Source: Deinandra increscens subsp. villosa
Taxonomy: Eukaryota; Streptophyta; Magnoliopsida; Asterales; Asteraceae
Length of the DNA stretch: 64,000 nucleotides
Assembly (NCBI GenBank): GCA_039602395.1
Contig: JBCNJP010000020.1
Span: forward strand, 23,972,483-24,036,482
Direction of reading: 5' to 3'
This document shows, in pieces, positions 35,716 through 47,390 of the stretch; within the stretch, counting starts at the first letter, position 1, and every line of letters begins with the position of its first letter. The notes under the pieces were generated by a model. The model saw only the letters and a program-made list of their open reading frames with translations. It was not told where the DNA came from and did not search any database. The position numbers and the translations under genes are program-made.

Positions 35716-37372
35716 TTAAATCAGAAGTTTCTCAATTGCATCCTGCAAATCAGAAAAATAAAATAAAAAAAAAAAAACTTTAGAAACTTTAAGCAAATTA
35801 GGGCAAAGTAATCACAACATTAATGGCAGATGACAAGAACCTTGAGCTGCTGTATTTGGGATCTCAATTGACTGCCTTCGTTACTGGTCACTGAACATGC
35901 GATAACGGGCCTGGTGACGCCGCATGCCCGTCCAAGTGCTTGCTTTGAGGGCACAAAAACATAGGGTACATTCTGCCAAAACAGTTGTAAATACTTAGCA
36001 TACAAAGATAAAGGATAGTTCAAGAACAAAATCTCAACTTTTAAGTTCAAGATTTTTCAATTGTTATTATCAGTTCAAGACTTCAAGCTGATGATAAAAG
36101 CTTAACAGACGGTTGATCTTTATCCACGCCAACTAAAATTACTAGATTTTTTTATCACTTTAATCTAATAACATCAAGATTTGTGATTTTTTTCATCAGT
36201 GTAATCTAATATCATCAAGATTCATGATTTTCTTCATCATTCTAATATCATGCTAAAGATTTAAGCCAACTGATTTGTATAACTGAATACACATTATATA
36301 AAAAGAAACCATAAATACCTTATCTTCAGCGAGGAGGGGAAGATGAAGAATAATTTCAAGAGGCTCGGCATCTGCCGCCATCACTACAAACTCAGATATA
36401 CCCCTGTTAAGGGTCTTTGTAGCTGTAAATCAGGAAGTTAAAACTAAACATTAGAACGATTAAACATTATAAAACACCTATCTGAACTCCAAACGATTAT
36501 ATCTAAACAAATACATACATGTAAATCCAATATATAACTTTCAAACAAATTTGCTTTTAGACAAATATCAAAACCAAAACATCAGGTAACTCGTCGAGGT
36601 TTGATGTACTGGCTTATGAGTTGGGTGTTGTAAAACCTCCAAATTTATCAAACTAAATCAGTTTTTAATGATTTCATTAACATGAGATTCATACAAATAT
36701 GAACAACAAAAGCACAATCCTCCAATCAACATATTACCAATTTTCATGATTTCATCTACATTTATAAGAGTCAGCTTGACTAATTAACAAATCCCCAAAA
36801 TCAAAACATCAGCTGACTAATTAAGCACTTAAACTAATTATCAAATCCCCAAATCACATCAATTAACTTTCCCCATCTCAATGAAACACATCCATATATG
36901 CAATAGACAAAAAAATAAAATAAATAAATAAAGGAAAGAAATAGTCAAAGTTGACCTAACCTAACAAGTACTAACATTTGACCTACATACAAACACCAAA
37001 TACTCACAAATTAACTCCCAAACAGAACAAGATCATACCCATATGAAAACAATCACCTAAAAAGGTAAAGTAAAGTTCCATACAACAGATCAAAAGACTA
37101 GAGTTTAAAAGGGTTAAAGATTATACCTTCATTGGCACCCTTTTTAAGCTGCTTGTAATTAGCAGCCTGTTGAACAAGATCCAGAATCGTGATCGTAAGC
37201 TGAGCATCCGCGAGTGGGTAGGCTTTGGGATTCACAGCTTCTCCTGTCTGCAACAAGAAATCAAGATTATCAGGAACCAGATACGAAAAAGGTGAATTGG
37301 TACATGAAAGTTTGCTAAAGAAACGTGAATTTTCATTTGGGAGAAGAGAAAATTGAGAGAAAGGGGTACCAT
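35716..37372 (-). CDS. SNU13: SNU13/NHP2L1 (15.5K) RNA-binding protein
   Basis: Five coding exons: 37372-37370, 37247-37127, 36422-36319, 35972-35841 and 35742-35716, giving 128 residues, the exact usual length. The first coding exon holds only the ATG, which is split from the rest by the first intron. The protein begins MTGEAVNPKAYPLADAQ and has the L7Ae/Gadd45 fold marks GANEATKTLNRG, EFVVMAADAEPLEI, LPLLAEDKNVPYVFVPSK and LGRACGVTRPVIACSV, ending DAIEKLLI. It binds kink-turn RNA in U4 snRNA (tri-snRNP) and in box C/D snoRNAs, so it acts in splicing and in rRNA modification in the nucleus. Highly conserved; I am confident of identity. Exon phases all agree. Confidence 0.96.
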
Positions 37373-37598
37373 TTTTACGGCGAATGAAGTTTGGGGGAGA
37401 GAGAGAAAGAGAAGGGAGGCTAGGGTTTTACCTATATGAGGAGGAGGATGAAGATGAGAAGGGTTTAAAGAGGAAGCTGCTAGGGGCTTTTTCGTCTTTT
37501 TGTGTAAAGTTAGTTGCTTTTCTACACCGCAATTTGACAACTTGTTTATTTTTTGACAACTTCTTTATTTTCTTTTTTTTTTAAACTAGAAAAAAAAA

Positions 37599-38849
37599 GA
37601 GTAAATTACATAGAAGGTCCTTTATGTTTTACCCAGATTTTAGATTGAGTCCTTTAAGTAAACTTGTTACACCCAACATCCTTTATGTTTTAAACATGTT
37701 TCATAAAATGTCCTTTACTAATAACGGAGTTAAAAACCATCGTTAAATAAGGGGCAATTTAGTCATTATATAAAATCTTTTAATAAAAACATTAAATAAA
37801 AAAGTGTGTTTTTCTTACTAACCTTATCTTCTTCTAATAGGCATCTTGAATCTAACGACTTGTTCTATACTTCTATCAATTAAAAAAGATAAGGGAAGAC
37901 TACTAAAAGCACAACTGTAAATTCAATTCCTTCATTGAAGACCATATAGATGAAATAAACATTGATTAAATATCAAGACTACATTAGAATCACTCCCAAA
38001 AGAAACTATCAGAGCTTGAATCACTTGTAGAATTCTAATCGTGATAGAGAGAGAAAGTGGCTGCGAAGAGTGAGAAAAGGGGGAACTAGCGATTCAGGCG
38101 ACGTCGGCCGGTCTCCGACCATGGCCGGCGGCGGTGCAAACTGGTGGGTCGAACGAACCTTTAGCATGCTTCAGTTGACTCCGCGACGGCTAGGGCTTGT
38201 GGCGATTCACGACCCCAGTCGCATCTCCGGCGACTCAAGCCGCGTTTCCGGCACAGTGGTGGTGCTACAAAGCTCCGACGACCCCATTCAACCCTCGCTT
38301 TTCCTCATTTGGTACAGATCGACGACGGGTTGAGTTATAAACCCGACTACAACCATGACTCCGGCCACCATCTATTCGTGATTGTGGCCAAACCCACCTC
38401 GCAGCCGCGATTTATAAGTAATAAATCAATTTTTTTTACACTTTTGCTTTTCGGTCTTTTGTTGTCTAATTTTTCCAGCTTGTTATGAGTTTCCTCACTT
38501 TCGATTCTCACATGCAAACGATTATGATTGTTTATAAACAATGCTAGATTTGTAGACGTGATTTTGGGGATAATGATAAGAAGGGATTTTGAGTTTGGAT
38601 GAAGTTTCACAGAGATTATGAGTTTGGATATGTTTTAGGGATAACTTTTTATTTTAATGTTTTTATTAAAAGTTTTTATAAAATGACTAAACTGTCCCTG
38701 ATTTAACGATAATTTTTAACCCTGTTAGTGGTAAAGGACCTTCTATAAAAATGTTTAAAACATAAAGGATGTCGGTTGTAACAAGTTTACTTAAAGGACT
38801 CAATTTGAAATCTGGGTAATACATAAAGGACCTTCTATGTAATTTACTC
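37599..38849. mobile_element. Mutator-like element with long inverted repeats and GC-rich cargo (Pack-MULE-like)
   Basis: Long imperfect terminal inverted repeats of roughly 200 bases: the left begins GAGTAAATTACATAGAAGG and the right ends with its exact complement. Nine A bases lie on each side (37590-37598 and 38850-38858), consistent with a 9-base target duplication of the Mutator type, though a poly-A site is weak evidence alone. No transposase. The interior from about 38070 to 38420 is much richer in GC than the arms and contains an 87-codon frame (38070-38333, start MRKGGTSDSGDVGRSP). That contrast suggests captured host exon or leader sequence, as in Pack-MULEs. I do not recognise the donor. 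Confidence 0.78.
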
Positions 38850-39050
38850 AAAAAAAAACTAGCAAGACGCTGAATCGAAACGCTAGATTAGAGGAACGAG
38901 AAAAGAAAAAGAAAATTTACATCAAGACTTTCAATCAACCCCTCAATATTACTTTATTCTTCACTCATAAAACCGAAAGTATCTTGCCGTCTCTCATGAT
39001 CTTCATGGTTTTTCTCAAACGGTAGTTAAAATGTTTGTAGTTTCTAAATT

Positions 39051-39320
39051 TCAAATGCAACGTAAAGTCATGAAGAGCACCCATTGCATAATATTCTTAT
39101 ATAAATTCAAACGAGCTTTAACTCTTGAAGAATATCTTTTACCGGAAGCATCATTTTTTTGAGAAACATTCTCCCAAATAGAACTTACCCGATTACAATT
39201 GATCAAAAGGTGGTCCTCTAACTCCACTTGGACATTACAACTCAAACATAATGGATCGACGTTCATACATCTCCAACTAAGAAATTCTTTAGAGGCGATA
39301 TGCCCGTCCTGGCCCTCCAC
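39051..39320 (-). pseudogene. LINE reverse-transcriptase zinc-binding (zf-RVT) fragment
   Basis: An 89-residue frame with the zf-RVT pattern: the W-containing HIASKEFLSWRCMNVDPLC start, then C-x2-C and ELEDHLLINCNRVSSIWENV (H and C ligands). This domain sits at the C-terminus of plant LINE reverse transcriptases. The reverse transcriptase and endonuclease are absent, so it is a truncated relic. Confidence 0.72.
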
Positions 39321-39764
39321 CCCAAAGCGTTTAGTGTGTTATGGTGATAAATGTGAAAAGTGAGGCTATGCAAATAGTTATATAAGTGGTAAAGTAATGA
39401 TGATAAAGATGAGTACTATAACGATTAGTAAAAAAAATATATTCATTTGGTACCACTCTTGTGTGAAAAAACGCCCCCCATAACACTTATGTCAGAGTCA
39501 TTACAAAACAACCACGACACTTATGATTAGTATAAATGAACTTTGCTTTAAATCATATACAAATATAAAAGAAAGTTGTTGCAAGTTTGGATAATGGCGA
39601 AAGAATATTAAAAATCATACGAACCCTCTAAACCGTATAGAATTTAAGTATGCACAATCTCGATGGCTTCAAGGGGAGAGGATGAGGATTCACACCTCCC
39701 GATCAAAGGTTGATACCTTTTGTTATTTTAAGAAGTTTGTTATATACTAAAACAAGGTTTACTA

Positions 39765-39800
39765 TTAGTGCATTGTTGCGCGGATAACGCGGGTGCACAA
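39765..39800 (-). mobile_element. Possible Helitron 3' terminus (minus strand)
   Basis: On the minus strand the sequence CCCGCGTTATCCGCG is followed after a short spacer by CACTAA|T. The GC-rich CGCG..CGCG stem and the CTRR-T end fit a Helitron terminator. I could not find its 5' end. Confidence 0.35.
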
Positions 39801-40497
39801 ATCAATTGTATTGTTATAATGTAACATAAAAACATGAAAATATAAAAAGGCTAGGTAACGGTATTAAAATTAGTTCAAACACTATAAGCTTAGAAGCACA
39901 AAGAAATTTATAAATTAGACAACGAAAATAATAAAAAAAAATATAATCTGTATATAGAAGTAATTTAATTAGTCTTGCTTAGAAAAATGAAAAATTATTT
40001 GAAAATAAGCTTTAGTAGTAGTTAGGAGCTTTGGTAACAATTGAAACAAACATAAGTAGCAACTATTAAGTCGTCAATTGTAACTTATCCATTGATATGA
40101 CCGTTGTGTTCAGTAATGGCTAGAGTTGCACATAAAAACTGGTTAATAACCGTTTATTCAAGAACCAGTTTCGAACCGATTAGAACCAGCGATTTCTAAC
40201 CGGTTAGAAATTTTTTATTTTTTATTGTAAACCGGTTAATTTGATCCGGTTAAATAGTTGGGTATTACTATTAACTTCAAAAATATTAGTTTATCTCGAC
40301 TTTTATGGCATTTATATCCCATAAACATGCATAAATAGTTGAATGATGTGTTGGGTTGATCACATCACTTATCAATTTCTTTACACACTTTACACACTTC
40401 ATAAACGTCAAAATGGGAAACAACAACACTGTTCGGAATTCACGAATTGTCATGAGGGTCATACCTATAAGGAGGAGCCACGATATATGGGTTAACT

Positions 40498-40602
40498 ATG
40501 ATTCCGTGTGAAATATCAGATGGTATCGAAAGAGCTCGATGTAAAAAATGTGACGTGTTATTCAAACCCGATTCCATCACCACTCTACATTATCATATTT
40601 GA
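40498..40602 (+). pseudogene. hAT transposase BED zinc-finger relic
   Basis: A 34-codon frame, MIPCEISDGIERARCKKCD then VLFKPDSITTLHYHI, with the C-x2-C ... H-x-H spacing of BED zinc fingers found at the start of plant hAT transposases. A stop follows at once and no dimerisation domain is seen nearby. Too short for certainty. Confidence 0.5.
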
Positions 40603-41091
40603 AGACATAAAGCTTCGAGTTCAAGGCAATAAAGCGGTTTAGAAGTTGGTGATGGTTGATAACAATGAAAGGATAACTCAATGTTGGAAGGACGGACTCA
40701 AACATGGTAAGGCTTACAAATTCTAAACCGAAAGAATTTGGGGAAAAGAATATTTGTTTGTCGGATATTCTCTTTAAGTGAAATTTGAACACAAGATTGT
40801 TTTGTTCACCGAAGGTGCACGAACGAAGGTTGTGTCCAACTTCCACTTAAAAAGAATACCCGAACAACCTAAAGATTTATTTCTCTCCAATTCTTTCGGT
40901 TTAACATTTTGTAAGTCTCATCAGGCTTAGAGTTCATATTTCCTACATTTGATTAATTCTTTCATTGCTATTTACCATCAAGTCTAAGTTTTTGTATTTT
41001 CGTTTTGGTACCTATTTGTAACCTAATTTGCCCTTTATGTCATACTATTTACGTTTTCATATATCGAAAATCAAATAGTTGTTGCTACTTA

Positions 41092-41960
41092 GACCACCCA
41101 CATCGGTGGTATTTAGAAGCGTACGTACGTACGTATGACGTACGTCACTGATGTGACGTACGTATGTACGCGCATACGTATGTCCCCACGTACAGCCATG
41201 TACCGAGAATAGTGGGCCCCCCTTTTTCTTTTTCCTTTTTTCTTTTATTCTTATTAGTATAAATATAAACCTTTTCTTTTTTTGTTTTATTTTAAACCTT
41301 TACTAAGTTAAATAAAATATAAATAAATTTTAAAAAAATTTGAAAAAAATTCTAAAATTCATAATTAATTAAAACATTAATTATAATATTTTTTTAAAAA
41401 ATAACGGCTATTTTTTTTATTTGTCTTATTATAACGGCTAGTTTTTTAATATAAAATATTAATAACGGCTAGTTTTTTTTGTCTTCTTCCTAACGGCTAG
41501 TTTTTCATCACTACTATAAATACACTCAGTATTCTCATTTCATTTCACACATCTCTCTCAAAACCCTCTCAATATCAAATCTCTCTCAAACCCAAAACTC
41601 TAAAAAATGAATCCTAGTTTCCCTGGTATCCCTGGTCTCAACATTCCCGACACCCTTCCCGAGCACATCAAACTAGCACTAGACATGAGTGATCTTGTCC
41701 AACTGGCGGAAGAGTACGAATTATGTCGATAAGTTTTTTTTTTAAATATTAAAATATACGTTTTAAATAAAAGAATTAATTTGTTAACTAATTTTTAGAA
41801 TAAAGATTAAATAAAATGGTGATGTGGAAATAAAAGGTGGTATGTGGGGAAGTACTTGATGTGAAAAAAGTGGGTTTTGTGGTATTTGGGAAGTACATGA
41901 TGTGGCATGCTGACTGGACCAAAAAAGGTGGTATGTGGGATGTTATTGATGTGGGTGGTC
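41092..41960 (+). mobile_element. PIF/Harbinger-type non-autonomous element
   Basis: Ends GACCACCCACATC and GATGTGGGTGGTC are perfect 13-base inverted repeats, flanked by the trinucleotide TTA on both sides (41089-41091 and 41961-41963), the PIF/Harbinger target duplication. The left subterminal part (41119-41200) is packed with ACGT/TACGTA palindromes. Four copies of AACGGCTA(G)TTTTT occur at 41402-41508. A TATA-like CTATAAATACACTC (41514-41527), a pyrimidine-rich leader and a 41-residue frame (41607-41732) follow, resembling the 5' end of an element gene. Both transposase and most of ORF1 are gone. Confidence 0.83.
41607..41732 (+). pseudogene. Truncated ORF1-like start inside the PIF/Harbinger element
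   Basis: A 41-residue frame, MNPSFPGIPGLNIPDTLPEH onward, ending YELCR. It sits in a normal promoter-leader-ATG setting with a TATA box about 90 bases before the ATG. The Met-Asn-Pro-rich start resembles ORF1 proteins of plant PIF/Harbinger elements, but too little remains to be sure. Confidence 0.45.
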
Positions 41961-42042
41961 TTACCATTTTTTAGGGTTGTAAAGTTGTATGTGGGATGTT
42001 ATTGATGTGGGTGGTCTTACCATTTTTTAGGGTTGTAAAGTT
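41931..42042 (+). repeat. 56-base tandem duplication spanning the Harbinger right end
   Basis: 41931-41986 and 41987-42042 are essentially identical. Each has the final inverted repeat, the TTA duplication and 23 flanking bases. So the element end and its flank were duplicated together after insertion. Confidence 0.88.
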
Positions 42043-42379
42043 GGAAGCAAAATACTTACGAAGTGTTAATCTAATATTTTATATAATCTATAAACTGATT
42101 TTTTTTTTACAAAAGCTGGTTTTTGGAATGGTTTGACAGATAAAATATTTTATATTTTCACTTCATTTTATAAGTATGATTTTATTTTTATGAACACATT
42201 TTTATCTACATTACGATATAAATTTCATTTAAAACAGAGGTGGTCTAGGTTTCAAAGTAATTGTCTTTTAAAATAGAGTGAGGTCAAGTATTTTATATTT
42301 TCAGTTCTTTTCTAAATTACCCCTTTATGTTTTTTAACGTAATTTTTTTCAATGACGTAACTTTTTCATCATTTTTATT

Positions 42380-42745
42380 ATGCTTTTACAACGTGCATTT
42401 TTATATAGATATGATGTTCTAAATTGGGCAACCGTAACTTTATATGTTTCTCTTTACACACTTAACCACGTCAATATAACCGCTATAGGATGCTTAGTGT
42501 TTTCTAATGTTCATTATTACAACGTAATTTATTTTTCTAAATTTTCAAATATGTTAAATATTAATCAGATTCCTTCTAATTTTAATCTTAACCATCGGGG
42601 TATCCAGGTGTCAACCATGTGTTCTGAATGTAACTTGTTTGAGGAGACAAATGACCATATTCTCGTCAACTGCCACCTGCCCTCTCGCAAAACTGATGTG
42701 GTGTATGGTGAGGAGGTGGTGCAGACTCCCTTTGGCTCGATTTGA
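42380..42745 (+). pseudogene. LINE zf-RVT fragment
   Basis: The end of this 121-residue frame, from about 42550, reads NINQIPSNFNLNHRGIQV, then MCSECNLFEETNDHILVNC. This is the C-x2-C...H-x4-C pattern of the reverse-transcriptase zinc-binding domain. The upstream part is AT-rich and probably unrelated. A relic of a second LINE, on the strand opposite to the one at 39051. Confidence 0.65.
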
Positions 42746-42848
42746 GTCCGTAAAAGATACCTTCTCATGGATCAACCAATGGCCAGCGAGTAAAGATAGT
42801 TGGAAGATTGTTTATGGGATCTTTTTGTAACATGTAAAAAATCATTGG

Positions 42849-43060
42849 AACCTACGACAATTTGATTTTTGGTTTGGAACAACCAACTTATATAAAAAAG
42901 GCTAGCAAGAAGCTCGTTACATAGTGTTCGAAATAAAAGAAAAGTTACACTACGACAATTTGATTTTTGGTTTGGAACCTACGACAATTTGATTTTTGGT
43001 TTGGAACGACCAACTTATATAAAAAAGGCTAGCAAGAAGCTAGTTACATAGTGTTCGAAA
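42849..43060 (+). repeat. Duplicated 85-base segment
   Basis: 42849-42934 (GGAACCTACGACAATTTG to GTGTTCGAAA) recurs at 42975-43060 with two or three changes, and a third partial copy (ACTACGACAATTTG...) lies between. A local tandem duplication. Confidence 0.85.
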
Positions 43061-43439
43061 ATCACATTAGTCTCGCTCTCGCAACATATGGTAGCAACAT
43101 CCTTTGGTTCTCTATTTAAATTTTACCTTTTCAGCTCCCAAATAATATTCAACTTTGCATCGACTATAAGTCTATAATTATGGCATTAATTATTTACGAG
43201 AGGGGCCACCGCGATACGAATTTTAATAATCAGTGAATAACAAATCGAATACTAAAATTGCCTTTCAAAAAACAAAAACAAATGTCGTGTTATAAATTAC
43301 CGTCGTCGCATCATACACATCTTTAATACTAATAAAACAATAAAATAGTTGTCACATGGTGTTTTACTAGGGCATTCATATCATCATATCCGTCAACACT
43401 AAATTAAATCAGTATATAAATTTTAAAATAAATTCAATG

Positions 43440-43800
43440 TATTATTTCAACTTTCAAAATATAAAATTAAACCTTACATTTAATTAAATATTAAATTTCT
43501 AATCAAATGTAATGAAATTTCAAATCTTTTAAAACTTCTAAACTTAGATTTTAAAAAATTCAAATTTAAAAAAATTATTATTCTAACTTTCCACATATAA
43601 AATTAAATATTACATTTAATAAATATTAAATTTAATATTAATATAATGTAATTGTGAGATCTTTAAAATTTATAAATTTATATATTACGAAATTCAAATT
43701 CCGGACATTTATTATAACTTTCCAGATATAAAGTTCAACAGTACAGTTAATAAATTTCTAATTTCTATTTAAATACATTTAGCAAGTTTTAAAATTCTAA
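43440..43800 (+). repeat. AT-rich tandem array, unit about 132-136 bases
   Basis: Diverged copies begin near 43440, 43576 and 43708, each with TTATT.TAACTTTC(C)A.ATATAAA followed by TTAATAAAT and an AAATTTC block. About 2.7 copies. Confidence 0.7.
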
Positions 43801-45118
43801 TTAAATAATTATTGTAAAGGTCAACAGATCCTTATTTTTTATTAACTATTGTAAGATAACTTATTACTATGCTGTAACAATTTAAATGACAATGGTGACG
43901 GTCCTACTGTTTTACGGCCAGTAAATCAGGATCATGTCAATATGGATCAGTAAAGGGCCGACTATCTAACCTAAACTAAAACATCAAAAATAAAACATTA
44001 GATTGGTCAAACATGATTAGTGTGATTATTGAATATATTACATGATAAATGAAATTCGTATTTATATGGCTATTAAATTTAACGAACTCAACTCAGGTTT
44101 AACAAAGCCAAAATTGATTAAAAAAATTATGTCATTCATAATTATCAAAGCTCCTCATCATTTTTTTTTCTTCCATTTATCTCATTTTATTAACCTAAAT
44201 TCAACCCGTATAGTTTACGGGTTACTAACCTAGTGTTTCTATAAGTTATTATATATAAACTTATGATAAAACAATTAAATAAAATATATTATATTACATT
44301 ATAATTATAAATATATACACATTAAATTATGAAAATATATAAATAAAAATAGTTTAATAATGAACGAGCCTTGCTCGAGCTTAAATAATTTTAACCGAAC
44401 TCAGTTCTACCTTCATAAATATAGCTCTAAACGTGCTGAACTCGAGCTCTTACCTAGTGTACACCCCTAAATTCTGTTCATGAAACAGGTTGCATTTGAA
44501 ACCAAATTTTAAGGGGAAAATGATTGTGGTCTAATCAGGCTAGATTGGATTTCGAGCCCGGTTTTAATTGGTATGATAGGTTTATGAGTATGAGTTAGGC
44601 GATCTCCACCCTACGAGTCGACTCAGGTTGAACTGTGTTCAAGTGAAACCTGTTGGGGTGATCGGTCGTGACAAGTTTGAATCCAATTTCGTGCCATTAG
44701 ATTTAAGTTATGAGTCTAGTTACCTAAAGAAAGCTATCAACAAGCAAAGGGCTTATAGCCTAACAATATAAACTGTGTCAGCAAAGATATCCCTCTTCAT
44801 GTGGTTCATCAATCAAGTCTTATGAAAGAAAAGACATAAATTTTAAGTAGAGTTTGAAGGGACGTAGTTAGTAGACATCCAATGACCAAATAACATGTCT
44901 CAAAAAAGATTATATACCAAAACAAACCAATCATCTTGAAACAAGCATACTTGATGATGGTCAATATGCAAAAACAATTGCATACTTATTGTCTTTGATT
45001 TCTCTTTTACTAATAGTATGCATCAATTTAACTAACATCGTCTTCAAAATATATCAAATTTACGGCTGAAAATTCGAATTCAATGAGTTTAAAGAAACTA
45101 GACCTTTGATCAGGAGCA

Positions 45119-46189
45119 TCAAGCAATAGCCTCAAACTGCTTCAGCCTGTCACAGTTTGGTGTTTCCTGCTGATAATATCCCCAGTGAAGTCTCTGTATT
45201 TCAAGCCGACAGTTGTGCGAAAGAATCGAAACATAATCATGCTCGATTCTTTCTTCGAGTCTCGCTCTTTCCACACTGTTCGACGGATAATCCTGCTCAA
45301 AGTTACTAGATTTCACATAAAAGTTAACACCTTTTTGGGTAGTTAAAACATGATCATAACCATAAGTCCTCGAAAGCGTATAAACAGGCTCATTACTCGG
45401 CAAAAAGTTGAACAGCAGAATCAAAAGAACCGGTAACACTTGAAGCAACGTCCTCACTCCACCCGACCCGTTACCAGCCTGCATTCCCGCACCTGCACCA
45501 CCCGACCCGAAACTAAAACCCGTAAACTGCGTGGTGGCACGGGGATTCATCCCGCCGAAAAAGAAGTTCCTGAAAATCTCTTCAGCATCAACATCACCAT
45601 CGTAATAAAATCCATTGCTGTTACCACGCCTAGCGGCTCGCCTCTCGTAAACAACGGGCTCATCGGACCCGATAACATCATACTGTTTTCGACTCTCTTC
45701 ATCACTCAAACACTGAAATGCTTTTGAAACTTTCTTAAAAGCTTCTTCAGATCCAGGAGCTTTGTTCTTATCAGGATGAACCTTCAAAGATAACTTCCTG
45801 TAAGCTTTCCTAATATCCTCAACACTTGAAGATTTTTCTAACCCTAATATTTCATAATAATCCTTTTTCCTCTTGATCTCGCTCACAATTGCGATCTGTT
45901 CCTGCGTGTACGTTCCAGTTCCTGATCCTGGTCCCGATGAAGATCCGGTTAACGGAACCCTACGCCGTACGCCGGAGGTATCGCCGGCGCCGTCCGGCGC
46001 CGGTTTTGAAGGCGATTCATCGGCCGGACGATCGGTTTCTAGATTCGATAACAGATCGTCGACGGGAAGCGACGGATCTAATCGTTGGGCTTTGGAGATG
46101 AATTTTAGGGCACGGGATCGATCGCCTAACCCTAGCGCATCTTTCCCGATCTTCAAACATCTCAACGCGTCGTCTTTATTACCGTCCAT
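45119..46189 (-). CDS. DnaJ (Hsp40) membrane protein with DUF1977, DNAJB12/DnaJ49-like
   Basis: A single-exon frame of 356 residues. N-terminal DALRCLKIGKDALGLGDRSRALKFISKAQRLDP is the helical TPR-like head typical of this group. The J domain spans about residues 109-173 (DYYEILGLEKSSSVEDIRKAYRKL) with the HPD motif at 138-140, needed to activate Hsp70 ATPase. A Gly/Phe-rich region follows (about 200-245), then one membrane span at about 246-263 (LLQVLPVLLILLFNFLP), then a DUF1977 C-terminus. The layout matches animal DNAJB12/14 and plant DnaJ49-type proteins, which sit in the ER membrane with the J domain facing the cytosol and help ER protein quality control. A 5' leader splice donor (CTG|GTAAGA near 46288) suggests a UTR intron. 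Confidence 0.92.
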   Translation of the reverse strand: MDGNKDDALRCLKIGKDALGLGDRSRALKFISKAQRLDPSLPVDDLLSNLETDRPADESPSKPAPDGAGDTSGVRRRVPLTGSSSGPGSGTGTYTQEQIAIVSEIKRKKDYYEILGLEKSSSVEDIRKAYRKLSLKVHPDKNKAPGSEEAFKKVSKAFQCLSDEESRKQYDVIGSDEPVVYERRAARRGNSNGFYYDGDVDAEEIFRNFFFGGMNPRATTQFTGFSFGSGGAGAGMQAGNGSGGVRTLLQVLPVLLILLFNFLPSNEPVYTLSRTYGYDHVLTTQKGVNFYVKSSNFEQDYPSNSVERARLEERIEHDYVSILSHNCRLEIQRLHWGYYQQETPNCDRLKQFEAIA

Positions 46190-46697
46190 CTCCGATGATT
46201 CAAAGTTTAATACAAAGAATTTCGAGTAATTGATCGGAATATAATCGAAATTAAAGTCGAATTGTGTAGAAGTATAAAGTTATCTTACCAGGATTCGATC
46301 GCACAAACCCTAATTTGCGAGGAGATAGATTGAGATGAAGTTCGGCTCGATCTATGGCGGATTGATTGGGGTTTTAACAATCAAATTGATCGGATTTGAG
46401 GAGGAACAACGAGAAATTTCTCATCTGGGAACCCAGTGAAAGTTCTCGTCCTTACGATGAAATCAATATCAATATATATTAAAATCAATCAAAAAATATT
46501 ATTCTGACTTGTATAACAAATCAATGTCTTCTTTTATATTTATATCTTTTTAAATTTAATAAAGTTTTTTATTCAACATTTTTTGTGTGATATTAGATTA
46601 GTATCTATCATAGTATCATTCAACATTGTGTGATATTAGTATCTATCATCTTGATGTTAAAAATTTGTTTATTTTCAGATGATTGTAGATTTTTAAT
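46190..46697. other. DnaJ gene leader and upstream spacer
   Basis: The first ~250 bases hold the probable leader with a UTR intron and promoter of the DnaJ gene. The remainder is AT-rich and unremarkable. Confidence 0.5.
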
Positions 46698-46706
46698 TAA
46701 AAATAA

Positions 46707-47390
46707 GAGTAAACCTCTATTTTAGTCCCTGAGGTTTACCACTTTAATCCATTTTAGTCCAAACGTTTCAAAATATCCAATTTGATCCCTTACATTTCGT
46801 TTTATAATCAATTTTAGTCCAATTATTATTTTTTTAAAAATAATATCTTAGTTTGACTTTTTTGACCCAACTTAAGGGTATATTTGTCCGATTATTAATT
46901 CTTTTCAAAATAATCTCCTAATATATATTTAAAAAGCCCATTTTGCATTCTATGCTAATTGTGTTTTTTGAAGACAAAGAAGGTGGCATCTCTGTGCTTT
47001 CATACGTTTTCATCTTTTTACAAAACTAGCTTGTAACCTTTTGAGGATGAGATTTTTAACCTTGACATCTCTGTTGGATAATAAATTCCCCAAATTATTA
47101 TGGATGATCAACCCAAAGTGTATTTCTTAAAAAAACATCCAACAAGTATAAAAAAGGGCTTTTTAAATATATATTAGGAGATTATTTTTTAAAGAAATTA
47201 ATAATTGGACAATTATACCCTTAAGTTGGCTCAACAAAGTCAAACTAAGATATTATTTTAAAAGAAAATTAATAATTGGACTAAAATGATTATAAAACGA
47301 AATGTGAGGGATCAAATGAGATATTTTAAAACGTTTGGACTAAAATGGATTATAATGGCAAACCTCAAGGACTAAAATAGAGGTTTACTC
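46707..47390. mobile_element. Mutator-like element with ~240-base inverted repeats
   Basis: 684 bases. It begins GAGTAAACCTCTATTTTAG and ends with the exact complement; similarity between the arms runs about 240 bases. It is flanked by an exact nine-base direct repeat, TAAAAATAA (46698-46706 and 47391-47399), the Mutator-type target duplication. There is no transposase and only a short central region. The GAGTAAA terminus is shared with the element at 37599-38849, so the two may be mobilised by related transposases. Confidence 0.88.

Larger units (their letters stand above)
39321..41088. other. Transposon-relic spacer
   Basis: No host gene. It contains a possible Helitron 3' end (39765-39785, minus strand), repeated CCGGTTA/TAACCGG motifs at 40140-40260 that resemble hAT ends (TAGAGTTGCACATAAAA near 40122), and a BED-finger relic at 40498-40602. 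Confidence 0.5.
41964..45118. other. AT-rich spacer with repeats
   Basis: Contains a LINE zinc-finger fragment (42545-42745), duplicated 85-base segments (42849-42934 and 42975-43060), an AT-rich tandem array (43440-43800) and a diverged copy of the GAGCTCGAG-rich element (about 44360-44470). No host gene is supported. Confidence 0.6.

Noticed and set aside
45440..46229. Plus-strand frames opposite the DnaJ gene
   Set aside because: Shadows of the GC-richer DnaJ coding sequence.
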